NCBI GenBank assembly: GCA_033725935.1
Contig: MU867081.1
Location: 1 to 64,000 of the forward strand
DNA: 64,000 nt
Direction: 5' to 3'
DNA from: Cladorrhinum sp. PSN259
Lineage: Eukaryota > Ascomycota > Sordariomycetes > Sordariales > Podosporaceae
Shown: in pieces, positions 35,680-47,711 of the stretch
Layout of the letters: every line of letters begins with the position of its first letter
Position numbering within the stretch: position 1 is the stretch's first letter
The notes under the pieces: model-generated
What the model was told of the DNA's origin: nothing
Seen by the model: only the letters and a program-made list of their open reading frames with translations
Database searches by the model: none
Position numbers and translations under genes: made by a program

Positions 35680-35843
35680 GTACAGTACTTGGAGGTAGAT
35701 TCTCAGTTTTACCAAAACAAGAACTTGACATTCACCACTAAAAAGCTCCACCCGACACTTAATGTAATCATGATATTCGTCTGGTATCAAATCACCCCTT
35801 GCCCAATATCCCTACATAATATCTTTGCCTGCCCTTCATGGGC

Positions 35844-36397
35844 TCACAACTTGCCCTCCCTCACCAAGTTCCTGATAGTCTCAATACTCTTCTCAACCGC
35901 CATCTTCGCAGTCTAAGTTTCAGAGTTAGCACACACACACCTCTTCCTCCGCATTTAACTTTTGTGAAGAAAAAACTCACCTCCTTAAACCTCCCCTCGA
36001 CCTTTTCCTCCCCCTCCCCAACCCTCCACTCAAACATGTACGTCATCCACAGCCCCCCGTCCTGTCCCTCAGAGACATAATTCCCAATCTTGGTCCCATC
36101 TTCCTGCAGGAAATGAACCCGCACGGGAGGGTAAAGCGTGCACACCTCCCTAGTCAACTTGCCATCCTTTTGTTGCAAGCCCAAGTTGTTGCCAAAGTCC
36201 ACTACGCGCGTGATGACGGTGTTGCCCACTTTGTCTTCCACTTCGGACTCGACGGTGCAGGACAGGATCAGGGGCACGAATTCCTCCGCGTGCCGGACTT
36301 TGCGCTGGAGGCCGGCCCAGATTTGGGGCAGGGTCAGGACGGGTGAAGCGCCGGCGGGGTTGATGGGCGCTGTGTAACCTAGATTTAGGGTTGGCAT
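35844..36397 (-). CDS. DUF1857 (AtaL-like, SRPBCC fold) protein
   Basis: Two exons: 35981-36397 and 35844-35912, 161 aa, the normal family size. It begins MPTLNLGYTAPINPAGASPV, continues TLPQIWAGLQRKVRHAEEFV, and has REVCTLYPPVRVHFLQEDG and WMTYMFEWRV, followed after the intron by a long terminal helix AVEKSIETIRNLVREGKL. The family folds like StAR/Bet v 1 lipid-binding proteins, and AtaL is its named fungal member. The start at 36397 is preferred over 36445 because the family begins at MPTLN. Reading through the intron gives a spurious Arg-rich tail. It is tail-to-tail with zinc-finger copy 2 with only 164 bases between. Ligand unknown. Confidence 0.85.
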
Positions 36398-36869
36398 TTT
36401 TTGTGGTTGCGTGGTTTGGTGAGCTGAAAATGCCGGGATGGTCAAACTGAAGGTACTAATTACTGATGATGGTTTTCTAGGTTTCAGGTTTTCGGGGCGG
36501 TCTCCAGGAGGATGGAGATAAAATAGGTGAGCCGGTTTATATTGTCAGTTGTGATTGATGGTGACGTATTTGCTTGAGGAAGCAGGTTGTGTACTTTGCA
36601 TTCTTGTGCCCAAGAAAGGAAAGAAGAGGTGAGAAGGTCGGGAAAAACCTCGGACTCTGTGTAACTTGGGCGCTGGTATCGTGTCCAGCAGAAAAGCTCG
36701 GATCTTCCCCAACGGTGTAGCACAGGGCGGGTGGGCAGTTCAAGTTGTCCAATAGGAATCGATCGAGAGGGCTCCTTGCCTGATGTGAGACATGCATGGC
36801 CGCGCCTGTCGGTGCTACCTACGGAATATTGTCCCCAAAGCCAACGTTGAAAATTTAAGACATGGGAGG
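36398..36869. other. Intergenic between DUF1857 and SNF2 genes
   Basis: 472 bases: DUF1857 promoter and SNF2 3' flank, both genes on the minus strand. No gene seen. Confidence 0.5.
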
Positions 36870-39800
36870 TTACTTGATAAGAGCGCGTAGTGACTATGGC
36901 AATCCGAGTAAGTAAGATGCTTTCACATTTTCTTGTTTTCCAGAAATGTGTACATATATGACATACCTCCAGACGCTTGCTGCGGTTGGGACCGCCGATT
37001 TCTCCCTGGGGATTGAGCACGATGCTTGCGAGGTCTCTCTTGGAATCTTGGACCTCTATGACTCTCTGTGCAGAATACGATTAGCCAAAATTGAGAAGTG
37101 CTCAGAGTGAAAGCCAAATGACTGCCCTGGAGACTGGATTGACTTACCTCTTCGAATGAGTCTTTCACAACAAATCTGACGGTAGTCACTTCTTGCGTCT
37201 GGCCGATTCTGTGGATTCGTGCAAGAGCTTGGTCTTCTTGCGTGGGGTTCCTGGACGAGAGAACCGTAAGTTTCAGCATATGCCAGCTTTGTTTAATGAC
37301 GGGAATTTTACCAGTGAGGCTCCATGAGGTATGCCCGGGAAGCAACGGTCAGTGTTAACCTGAGGTTCAGTCAATTTGTGTCGGGGAGTGATAATCCAGA
37401 ACTCGAGTTTTGAACTTACCCAACTGAGCCACATGATAATGTCAAAAGCAGGACCTCGATAGATGGATCTCTTCGAAATCGATCAATAACGCTTTGCCTA
37501 TCCTTCTGCGGTACCTTGCCATCAAATCGCAGGCATTTGATAAAGCTTTGTTTGAGCCCGGTTTCGATAAGGTCAAGGGTCATTCTCCAGGTCGAAAAAA
37601 CAACACTGCATACACAAGTATTCTGTCAGTTTCGTGTCACAGGTGCACAATGAGCTGATACCTACCTCTTTGTGCTCTTGGGTTGCTCCTGAAGATCCTT
37701 AATTAGCGTGGATATCTTGGAAGAAAGCCCCAAACTGGGACCTCCTGTCGGCACTGGCATTGCCATGGAAACATCGTCTAAGCTGGCAAGATCAGTAGAT
37801 ATTGGGGCCACCGGACAAGCCGGCTTACACCCGCAAGGGATTTGATGAACTCCAGCCTTTTGAACACATGTTGAGCATGTAAACTTCCAACATCTACTGA
37901 AAAGGGAATGTTGCTGTTGTTGTGTTGAGTCTCTAACGTCGCTGTTTGCTGGACCTATGGTCGATCCGCAAGATTGCGTCTGACAGTTTATGTGGCACAT
38001 TCCACGTCGAATATTGAAGGAACTCTGCGCTATGGTCTTCCAGTTGTGGGGAGCTGTTCCATCCTGGAGAGCTTGATGTATCTCGTGGCGAGCATGATAG
38101 TGTAAGCCAAGATTGCAGATCATTCGCATGGCCTCAATCTTCTGAAGAACGTTTTGAAAGGAGTAGTGCTTGGAGCCATCATCGTTTTGAGTCAGTGCCT
38201 CTTCAATCCTTTCTAGTGCTTGAGCCCGTGTGGCGTCGTAGAGGTTTCTCTCAGAGACGTTCAGGTTGATAAAGTATCTCATATCGTGCCTTGGTGGCAG
38301 TTCGATGACGTCCTTTTGCCGCCGAAGCAGAAGACAGCCTGCCAACCGTTTGAGCCGCTTGCAAGCCTCCTCTCCATGGTCAGACTTCCACAGGTTGACT
38401 ATATCAGTTTGGAATGCTTGGTGTTCCGAATATGGATGAACTCGAAGGAACTTGAGGAGCGAAGCCAAATCTCCGAGCTCGTTCTGGATGGGCGTTCCTG
38501 TAACAGCCCACCGTGCAAAAGACCTAAGCTCGCATATAGCACTCGCTCTCCGCGACTTTATGTTGCTGATCTTGTGCGCTGCAGTGGAATTTAGCATTAA
38601 CAGCATCTAATTATCTGGGAATTGCTCAGCGTACCTTCGTCAAGAATAATGCGCTCCCAAATTGTCTTGAATAACAATGAATTGTTATTCTTCCATTCGG
38701 TGGATACGATGTCATACGTCGTGAGCACTATCATGGTGTCTTCAATTTGTGATCGGCTTGAAAGACGATGTTTTCCATGATGGAGTCGCCATGGGAGGTT
38801 GTTAGGATACAGGTGTCTGCGTAGCCCGGTGTCAGTATGCTTCAATAATCTGGTCATTCTGATCAGAATCATACTCAGCAAGTTGCTCCTCCCACGTTCC
38901 TAGCACTAAAGTAGAATTCAAGTTATAAGCTGTCAATGAGCGAGTAACAAATTTCCCTTGAGCAATGACTCACAAGAAGGGGGGACAACAACAAGAGTGC
39001 GTCCAGAGGACTTCTCTTGAGAATGGTTCATCAGTGCGGAGTTCACCGTGTGATACTCCGTCATAACGTCAGAGGCAACCAATGCTATCATGGATAGTGT
39101 CTTCCCCAGCCCCATCGGGTCAGCAATGATGCCACCGTAGAATTGAGGAGGCATCTCGGTTTGGGCTCGGTTGGATATTCTGTTAATAAAGCTTCAAGTT
39201 GACAGTGTTAGTAAGCTGCATGGCACCCAGGTGAAAGCCCATCTCTCACCACTGGTCTTTGCCGTTTTCCAGATCTTCTACCTCCCATATGTCAGGCCGG
39301 GATCCATCCCATGACCATCCGTTCTCTCTTCCCAACATGAAGGTTAATGCCTGTTTCTGATGCCTGTTCCAAAAAAGGTAAGATTGTCAGCTTTGAGTGC
39401 TGAGGAAACTGAGAGTGTTGCGATTAACCCACTTTGCGAGTGGAGTTTTGATCGACGGTGGCTGAAACGCTTCTGCCAGATCCTCCTGTGAGTTGAGGAT
39501 GTCGATTAATTCTGGCAGCGGCGCTATTCTTTGCATCTCTGGCGCTTGAATGGCAGAGGATGCGATGTGAGTGGTTAACATATCGGTAGAAGGGTTGAGC
39601 GGCGGTAATCTGTGTGGGTTACAATATCTGACATCCCGCGCACACCCAACTGGGTCTTGAAGAAATATTTCACGCTGTTGAAAGTGAAGGCCAACGAGGT
39701 CAAACAAATCAATGGGTCCGTAAAGAACAATATTCAGTTTGCACGGACTCAAGGGGCCTTGGACACGGGTCATCTTGCCCTTGGGGTTGACTTGGTTGGT

Positions 39801-40136
39801 GATATTCGGTGAGACGGTAATTTCCATCTCAATTTCCGGTGAGTCGAGCAGGTCATCGATAAGCTCAATAAAGTCAAGGTCTATCTTCCCCTTGATTGTT
39901 GGATCGGCTGTGGACGAAAATTGTCGCGAGGTTTTGAACTCGACGAGATGGTTCGATGCAGTGGGTGGCAACGATGCCTTGCCAATAATACCCATTACCA
40001 TGCCAAAGCAAACTATATCCTCCGCTGATCTAATTCGTTGCGCATGGCGAAAATGCTCGGCATCTTCAGCGATGGATGTCTCATCAAAGTTTCTTTTCCG
40101 AGAATGCTTCTCCTCCGGGTGAAAGTTGTAGGCCAT
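36870..40136 (-). CDS. SNF2-family ATPase, Rad5/HLTF-like
   Basis: Eleven exons with consistent phases: 39433-40136, 39250-39363, 38974-39191, 38875-38905, 38635-38816, 37666-38578, 37420-37605, 37312-37359, 37148-37250, 36967-37065, 36870-36893; 873 aa. After an N-terminal domain come LAKHQKQALTFMLGRENGW, Walker A (IIADPMGLGKTLSMIAL, about 300), a DEAH box restored across an intron (ERIILDEAHKISN, about 415), VTGTPIQNELGDLASLLKFL, LLRRQKDVIELPPR, a Cys-rich spacer (about 600-680) in the RING position, then helicase C with VVFSTWRMTLDLIE and motif VI DQALARIHRIGQTQEV. Such enzymes translocate on DNA to remodel chromatin or bypass damage. The RING-like spacer looks degenerate, so ubiquitin ligase activity is doubtful. 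It is head-to-head with the NLR gene. Confidence 0.88.
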
Positions 40137-40630
40137 GGTCAATGGAGTAACACAATATTTGGAGAAATGGGTGCGAATGAAGGCAAGAAACTGGGAGGCA
40201 CATGGAGGAAATTAAGCCGGGGTATCTGACTGAGTCTTTGAGAGAATTGACTGGGAACAAGTATTCTGTACATACCGTGGTAAGCGCTGTGGCATTTCTG
40301 CAGCTTGTCCCTTAAAATCCCAGGTTCCAATCATTTCCAGAGTTCTTATTGAGGTGGTACTGTCACTCCTTATTTGGTTAGCTTTCAAGTGAGGAGGAGA
40401 GGCAGGTACACGTGTACATACATGCATGCTGGCAGTTCCCAAGGCATTTCTCAAGGCTTTTTCCCGCATGCTGGGCCTGCCTTCTGCAGCTAAGCCGCCG
40501 CCACTGCTTGGCCCAGCTTCCACACAGCGGCTCGCAATGCAACCCCTCTCAGGCTTCTTATCCTTCTCAAGTCCTTATCCCCCAAGAACTTTCCCGCCAC
40601 ACACTTGGATTCACAACGGAGACCGTGAAG
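40137..40630. promoter_or_regulatory. Shared divergent promoter of SNF2 and NLR genes
   Basis: 494 bases separate the start codons of two genes transcribed away from each other. No open frame is convincing, so one region probably drives both. No specific operator recognised. Confidence 0.45.
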
Positions 40631-43600
40631 ATGCCTCTTGGAACTCCCCCTGCTGTCTCGCCGGCAGCGCTGCGCACAATCAAAAATGCATTCAGGGACC
40701 TTGAAAAATCCCTCTCGGTCGCAGATCGAAGAAACCTCCAGGATACGACGCTTGATGATGTTCGCCGGGCGGCGACAATGGTCCAGGACCAGCTAGCGGC
40801 TCGCCAGTCCCTCCGAAACATGCGCCGGCTTCTCCCCTTATTCGACGGCCTATCCTATTACTCGAAATCAATCGAGGTCTTGTGCAATGGCACGCCATAC
40901 ATGTGCTGGATATGGGCTCCCCTCAAGGTGATACTGAAAGTGGCATCGGACTATGTCGAGGCATTTGAGCGAATAATCCAGGGCTACTGCCGCATCGCGG
41001 AGCCACTCGCCAGGTTCAAGCTTCTAGACCAAACACACTCCAAAAACGTCCACATCCAAGAGGCCCTTGCTGTATTCTATGCCGATATACTCGAATTCCA
41101 CCAAAACGCGTATAAGTTCGTGTGCAGAAGCGGTGAGTTGACCCCCGCCCCAGGCCTTACATGTACTTAGTCAGGCAGAGATTGACAAAGGAACTGCTCT
41201 GTTGACGATGACAGGCTGGAAGGTCCTTTTTCTGTCCTCTTGGGGTCGATTTCAAAGAACATTTGACAGTATCTTCGAGAATCTCCAGCGTCACGAGGAG
41301 CTTATCGACAAAACCGCGGCAGCTGTGGACGTTTCTGAGGCCAAAGAAATGCGAGACGCTCTACATGCTTGGCGCAGAGAGTCCCGCGAGCAACTAGAGA
41401 AGGAGGGGCAAGACAAGGCCTCTTTAAATTTTCTGACCATTGTTGGTTGGCTAAAAGTTAACGAGTCTGATCAGGACAAGATTTTCGAGTCCATCTCTTC
41501 CGAGCCGCGGAGCTTCCCGGGGACCACCGGTTGGATCACAAAGAACCACAAAATTGCTTCCTGGATGCGGGCAAACCACGAGAAAACCTTCCTTGTTTTA
41601 CATGGACATCCAGGTACAGGCAAAAGTGCCCTAGCATCCGAGATCGCAACCTTCCTGAGATCCGATAACGTATCTCTTATCGTTACACACTTCTGTACCT
41701 ATTTATATGCGTCATCTATTGAGTATGATCAAATTCTCAAGTCTATTTTGGTGCAACTAATCAGGTCCAACGCCGACTTGATTTCACACGCATATGATCA
41801 ACTCATACGCCAGAAGAAAGCGCCAACTTCACAAGTCCTCGAAAGGCTCATCTGCGACCTGATCATCAGTGCAGCCGAGTCCCCATCCCAGACTAGTTAC
41901 ATACACATCATTGTCGACGGACTAGACGAATGTGCCGAGGACCAAAAGAAAAGGGTAATAAAGATACTAGAACGATTTGTGTCTGTGGCCTCATCACAGT
42001 CGTCTGGCGCAACAATCTGCAAGGTTTTGGTATCAACACGGACGACTCAACGTTCTCTTAGTGCCCTGCGGCAGAAACAAACCATAACATTGTCCGAAGA
42101 GAAGCACGAGGTGACAAGGTCGATCAAGCAATACGCATCACAAAAGATTGCCAAGCTTTCGGACAGGCTCAGGCAATTGGGGATTACTGATGAGGATATA
42201 CAAGATGTGGTGCATGGTATCGCGGAGAAGGCAGATGGTAAGATAAACTGGTGGACTCATATTGTTACTCCTTACCCTGACTTGCTAATATTTATGGCAG
42301 GCATGTTTCTCTGGGCTCGTCTTGTCTTGGAATACCTGGCAACAGGCATCTTTTACACTCGTCAGGAAGTCTTGACAGCCGCAAATACCCTTCCTCGGAA
42401 ATTGAGTGAATTGTGAGTTTTATAATGTTACGGCCACTGTTATTGCGGACTCTAACTGCGCAGCTGGGTAGCTACGGACAAATTATTTCACAGCTTCTCT
42501 CACGTCCCGATGAGCGTTCTGTCACTCGAATCAAGATGATACTTGGCTGGGTCGCGTTCGCCAAGCGGCCTCTCAGGAAAGCCGAGTTTCGATCAGCTCT
42601 TGCTTTCAGTGACGGCAACACGGCCGTATCAGAGTTGCCGCCCCCTTACATCTTTGAAGAATGTGCGCCGCTTATTGAGATCCGGAATGATTCCAGCTTT
42701 GCATTCATCCACGTGTCGGTCAAAGAGTAAGTACTATTTGTTCCATCTTCAAGATAGCATATTTAGCACAGACCACTAATTTGTTTAGCTTCTTAGAGAG
42801 TTCGGAAAGTAACTTGGCTCTAACCGAAGCATCTGCATACTCCCAACATTGCCTCAGTGCAGCCACTTGTCTACTCTCTGGATTAGAGACCATGACGCCA
42901 CCATACCCAGAATTCAATCGTAATCTCCGGATACTTCGTGGCATTCATGCCTTTCACAATTATGCCACCGAATATTGGGCAGAATATCTACTGGCAGTTG
43001 CCACATCGGAAAGCGGCATAGACACGCAGTCTCCTTTCTTCTTGGTCTCTTCTCGGCTGGCCAAGGCTTTGACAAAACTCAATCAAGGATCTGACCATTC
43101 ACCAAAGTCTCTAGTTGTTACTGATGAGCGCTTGAAGGCTTTAGGGGAATATATTGAGTTACACGCGGTGGTCACAAGGAGCATTTCAGATCGTGAACCG
43201 AATGGCTTGGGGCTCTGTGATGCAGACACCGACAGCAGTGAGTTCTATTTCCTGGTCTGGCCGTTGACAGTGATGGAAAGCTAATATTCATGTACCGCCT
43301 GACCAACAGCTCATTCTAGTTACCTTGATCCCAAGGCTACATGTAAAATTACAAGCCTCGGGTCACTATTGCTCCTCTACCAGACCGTGGTAAAACGGCT
43401 ACTTGGGATGCGAACCGTCCCTGGCATCGGACTTGAAGACTTTGAAAGGTTTAAAATTGAGTTCAGAACAACCGCATTTGGCTGCCGTCTGCTCTCTTGC
43501 CCGCGAGCATCGCTTGGATTCGACAGCGAAGCACAACTTGCTGAGCACGAGGCTAGCCACCTCCGAATAGTCTGCGATGTACCGGGATGTCAATATCCAA

Positions 43601-44965
43601 CTTTCTCGTCCATACGTGCCCTCAAGACACACAAGCGGCAACGTCACCCGGAGGAAACCAGGACTGTGCAACGGAGAGGAATCCGTAGGCCACGGCCACA
43701 ATCGCCATCCACTGAGAGTTCGGGGGCTCTTGGCGAACAACAGCGGTCCCCTAGACTTTTCGATTCTATCACGTCGGGAATACCAGAACTGCAAAATTCC
43801 GTAGCAGACCTCAGAGAAGCTACTTACGTGCCGATCCAAAATATGATTGAGATTCGAGATACGACTAACGTTGAGGAAGACAGTGGCTTGTCAATCCAAG
43901 TCAATGACCCCATGGCCATGGAAGAGAGCGAACTCTTGCCGGAAGACTTTGATTTTTTCGAAGATGACGATATGGTTGTTTCTCATGATCAATTAATAGA
44001 GCCGAACATACCAATGAAAGTCGATGATGATGGTGACGTCGCTACGGCCAAAGTCGAAGGGGAACTGCTATCGTACATTCATCAGTTCAAAGGAGACGTT
44101 TCGAGCTTCACACTTGAGGAAAGAGCCCGTCGCGTGCTAAGAACACACGGCTTGTCAATGTCTGATGGAGCGATTAGGTTGATGGTTTCAAGGCTCCGAG
44201 CGACACCCTGGGCAGTAAGTAAAACCCGCTTCATTCAGGTACCGTTAGCTCTTTCTAACTTGGTTATACTAGCCGCCGATAAGCACCACCTCCGCACCTA
44301 CTAAAGTCAGCTTCCCAGTCAGTGAGGGGTCTGCCCTAGTCGGCAGCATGTACAAATCGCCTTCATCATTTCATTCACCAGGCTATACTGACGACTTTGA
44401 CTTTCACCACTACCTCTCTTCATTCATATCGGTTCTCAAGGAACAAGACTATGACTTCAAGGGATGGGATGTAGTGCTGACTCTGGACGGAGTGGTCCGC
44501 AAAACCAGCTATCGGTCTTACGCCCACTTTTTCTGGGTTAACGTGATGAAGATGGTTCCTCACCACAAAACAGAGGATCCAGTGTTTTGGACTCCCTTTT
44601 TTGATCGCCTTTCTTGGACGCTTTCCGTCGACGGCTTCGCCACTGCCTGGGAGGCAATTGCAGGTTCACTTGCACCCTTGACCGACGACGCTGTCAGTTG
44701 GAAAGCCTGGGCAGCTGCCATTGCTGGGTTTGAATGGGCCAAATGGGAAGCCCTCCACCCTGTCATATGGTCACGTCTTTACAAATCTATTAGCCCGACA
44801 TGTGAGCATAATTTTGCTATGTGGGTAATGCTGTTAAAGGGGGTACCGCCAGGCGTCCTGTGTAAGAAGAAATTCCACAGAGATATCATGAAGTCGGTAG
44901 AGTGGGACCCGAGCTTTGTTGATTTCTGGGAGAAATCAATTGTATCCGGGTTCATTCTTTCTTAA
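40631..44965 (+). CDS. NACHT-domain NLR with C-terminal C2H2 fingers and unknown tail domain
   Basis: Seven exons: 40631-41132, 41215-42237, 42301-42412, 42472-42726, 42789-43237, 43310-44214, 44273-44965; 1,312 aa. An N-terminal helical domain of the DUF7708 kind (LLPLFDGLSYYSKSIEVLCN, WAPLKVILKVASDYVEAFE) is followed by a NACHT NTPase with Walker A GHPGTGKS (about 298-305), Walker B HIIVDGLDECAED (about 400) and VLVSTRTTQRSL. A winged-helix-like region follows (MILGWVAFAKRPLRKAEFRS). Instead of ankyrin, TPR or WD repeats, it has two C2H2 fingers at about 839-893 (CRLLSCPRAS...H, then CDVPGCQYPTFSSIRALKTH), an acidic linker and a Trp-rich unknown domain of about 200 aa (DFKGWDVVLTLDGVVRKTSY). 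NACHT proteins are fungal immune or incompatibility switches; the sensed ligand is unknown. Confidence 0.88.
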
Positions 44966-45441
44966 CTTTCAGCGTTATCGGCATAACCGGAAGAAACCCC
45001 CCGAATAATTATACATGGTACTAATCCACTTCATATAATGCATGTTACATAATTACCACATGACATGGCTCGGTCGATAAGGCACCTATCTACCACGATT
45101 CGGTCGTAGGAGACTCCTTATTAGTGTGACCGACCGCGTAAAGCGCCCACTTCAAGATCTCTGTCACTTGTGGATGGAATACTCCGCAATGGTAAAGATC
45201 AATGGCTACAGTGGGTTGTCATTATTTATCCACCTATGAGCTCGTCTTTAACAATAACTCCGACGCGGTTTCGATATACCGGGTTCCTGCATCAGCTCGA
45301 CCGGGTAAAATGATTGATCATCCCACGCAAACCCACCCCTGACTCCAAACTCAGGTATATGACCGAAAAGACCCCAAGACCTAACCGACCTGTCTGCAGG
45401 AAATTCAGTACATCCATCTCAACAACACATTGACAGCCAAA
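44966..45441. other. Intergenic, promoter of GH105 gene
   Basis: 476 bases with no gene; the end of the NLR gene and the promoter of the GH105 gene. Confidence 0.5.
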
Positions 45442-46702
45442 ATGCGTCCCGGAATCCTCCCTCTTTCCCTCTGGGCAGGTCTTCTCCTCCCTTTCACCTC
45501 CGCGCAATCCACCACACAACCCCGCCCCTACTCAACATGGCTCGCCGACTCCATCATCTCCGCCAACCTGGTCGGCCAAACCCGCTGGTACACCGAAGCA
45601 ACCTTTTACCGCGGCCTCGAAGCAGTTCACAACCACACATCCTCCGCCGGGTACCTCACGTTCCTCACCTCCCAAATCGACGCCATCATCCTCCCGAACG
45701 GAACGCTAAAAGGATGGGACTACAACGACCACCAGCTCGACAACATCCGCGTCGGCGCAACAATCCTCTACCTGCACACCTTATTCCCCGCCGTGCCCAA
45801 GTACCGCGCCGCAGCCGATTTCCTGCACGACCGCCTCCTGAACCACCAGAAGAGAACCCCGTCGGGCGGCTTCTGGCATAAAGACCCCAAGTACCCGAAC
45901 CAAATGTGGCTAGACGGCCTGTTCATGGCTGGGCCGTTCTCCGCTGCGTACGCGGCGCTGTTCGACAGGACCAACACTACACTGTGGGACGATATCGTCC
46001 TGCAGTTCGAACTGATTGAACAGCACTGCAGGAACAAAACCAGCGGGATGCTCAAGCACGGTTACGACGAGAGCAAAAAGGCCGTGTGGGCTGATAAAGT
46101 GACCGGGGCGAGCCCTCACGTCTGGATCAGGGCCCAAGGGTGGTACTTTATGGCGCTGCTCGATGTTCTGGAGTGGTTTCCCAGGACGCACCCGGGGTGG
46201 GAGAAGATGAGGGGGTGGTTTGTCTCGCTGGCTGAGGCTGTGAAGCGGGAGCAGGATAAGAACAGCGGAGGGTGGTGGTTGGTTATGGACGAGGGGTACC
46301 CCGGACGGGCGGGGAACTATATCGAGAGCAGCGGGACGGCCATGTACACCTACGGCTTGTTGAAGGGCGTGAGGGAGGGGTTGCTGGATGGAAAGGACTA
46401 CTTGCCCGTTGCGGAGAGGTCGTACAAGTTGATGACGGAGAGATTCGTGGCGAGAAACGGGACCAACGGGGGGATTAACTGGGAGTGGACGGTGAGGGTG
46501 GGGAGTTTGGATGGAAATGGTGATTACAAGGTTAGTTCATTCTCTTTTTTTGTGAGCATTCTGATGACGACAGTGTGTGCTGACATGGAGGCGACTGCAG
46601 TATTACATCGGGATCAACAGAGTCGAGAACTCGCTCATTGGTGTTGGCCCCTTTTTGCTTGCCAGCGTGGAGTGGGAGAAGTACCAAGCTGCCAGGTCAT
46701 AA
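45442..46702 (+). CDS. GH105 unsaturated rhamnogalacturonyl hydrolase, secreted
   Basis: Two exons: 45442-46530 and 46601-46702, 396 aa. The signal peptide is MRPGILPLSLWAGLLLPFTSA. Family marks are GWDYNDHQLDNIRVGATILYL, the catalytic-Asp block PNQMWLDGLFMAGPF (as in YteR-type enzymes), PHVWIRAQGWYFMALLDVLE, NYIESSGTAMYTYGLLKG, and after the intron YYIGINRVENSLIGVGPFLL. These enzymes remove the unsaturated sugar left at the end of pectin fragments cut by rhamnogalacturonan lyase, acting outside the cell. It sits between the NLR and the protease gene but is functionally a plant-cell-wall enzyme. An ATG-less open frame before 45442 is leader. Confidence 0.9.
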
Positions 46703-47711
46703 AGGGAGCATCTGTTTTGTGCGATGAATCTGGCCACATGCAACATCCTTTTTCGTACCTCGCCCTCGTGACGTTTCCCAAAAATTTGGTATAAGAGGAA
46801 TTTTAGTCTCGTTATTTGTGGTCAGGTCGGCCGTCGTGTCACGCAATGGTCAGAGAGTGTTCGTTAAAACGTAGAAAACTGGTCAAGTCGCGGTATAGCG
46901 GGATAACCCGGCATTTCGAGGCGAGCCCTCACGCTGCGCGCAATGCCTTCACGATCTAAGACGATGTTGTTGGTCATCGCAGTGGTTGAGAAGAGAAGGG
47001 CAAGGCGGATGCATTCCAGCAAATTTCGAGTACCTTCTCCCGGCCGTCTTTGGCAGGGCAGTAAAATTTAATACTTAAGCTCAGTACATGCCCCAAAAAC
47101 CAAGCACAGAACAGTTGAACGGGAGCCGGCTCTCCGTGAACATGCTCCCCGAGAGTCCACTCTCCGAAAGCTGGCTCTTCGGGAGCAAGCTCCCAGTATG
47201 ACGTTAGAGCAGTGGGTGGAAAAGAGCTTATTTGGCCAAGGCCGAAGGAGCTCCGAAGGAGCTCTCTGAATAGTGGCATCTTACATGTATATAAACCATG
47301 TCTTTCCTTGCAACCTAGAAGAAAATAAAACACATGCAATTCACTCTTTTTATCCACCACATGGATACGTAAGTTCCACGGAAACAAAGTATAGAAGCCG
47401 ATCCAACATGCAGTTAACACTAAAACCATAAGGTTATCAGAAAATCGCAAGTTAAAAGACAGCACGTAATGGAAGGAATTAGCTATACAGGTCGGGATAT
47501 CCAGCATACGTATAAAGGAATTAGGGATGCATTGATAAAAGCTAAATAGGTGTAGAAAGGTGTTGGGAATGCATTAACAGAAGCCAAACAGGCCCCTCAC
47601 TGTCACAAGGTAGCAATGCGTTGCAGCTGGATTGGGCCGTCAGAACAGCGTTTTTCCCATTCTAAGCTATAAAATTTGAAATATCCCCCCCTGGTTCATC
47701 TCTGAGCCCAT
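46703..47711. repeat. Intergenic with GGGAGC/GCTCCC inverted repeats
   Basis: Between two convergent genes. At 47121-47274 short words GGGAGC, GCTCCC, GAGCTCC and CTCTCCG recur in both orientations and could form hairpins. At about 47515-47600 a degenerate repeat appears twice (GGATGCATTGATAAAAGC and GGAATGCATTAACAGAAGCC). It may be a decayed small transposon. No intact gene. Confidence 0.5.

Noticed and set aside
46974..47507. 177-aa open frame on the minus strand
   Set aside because: Built from the inverted-repeat region; no family pattern and no spliced extension.
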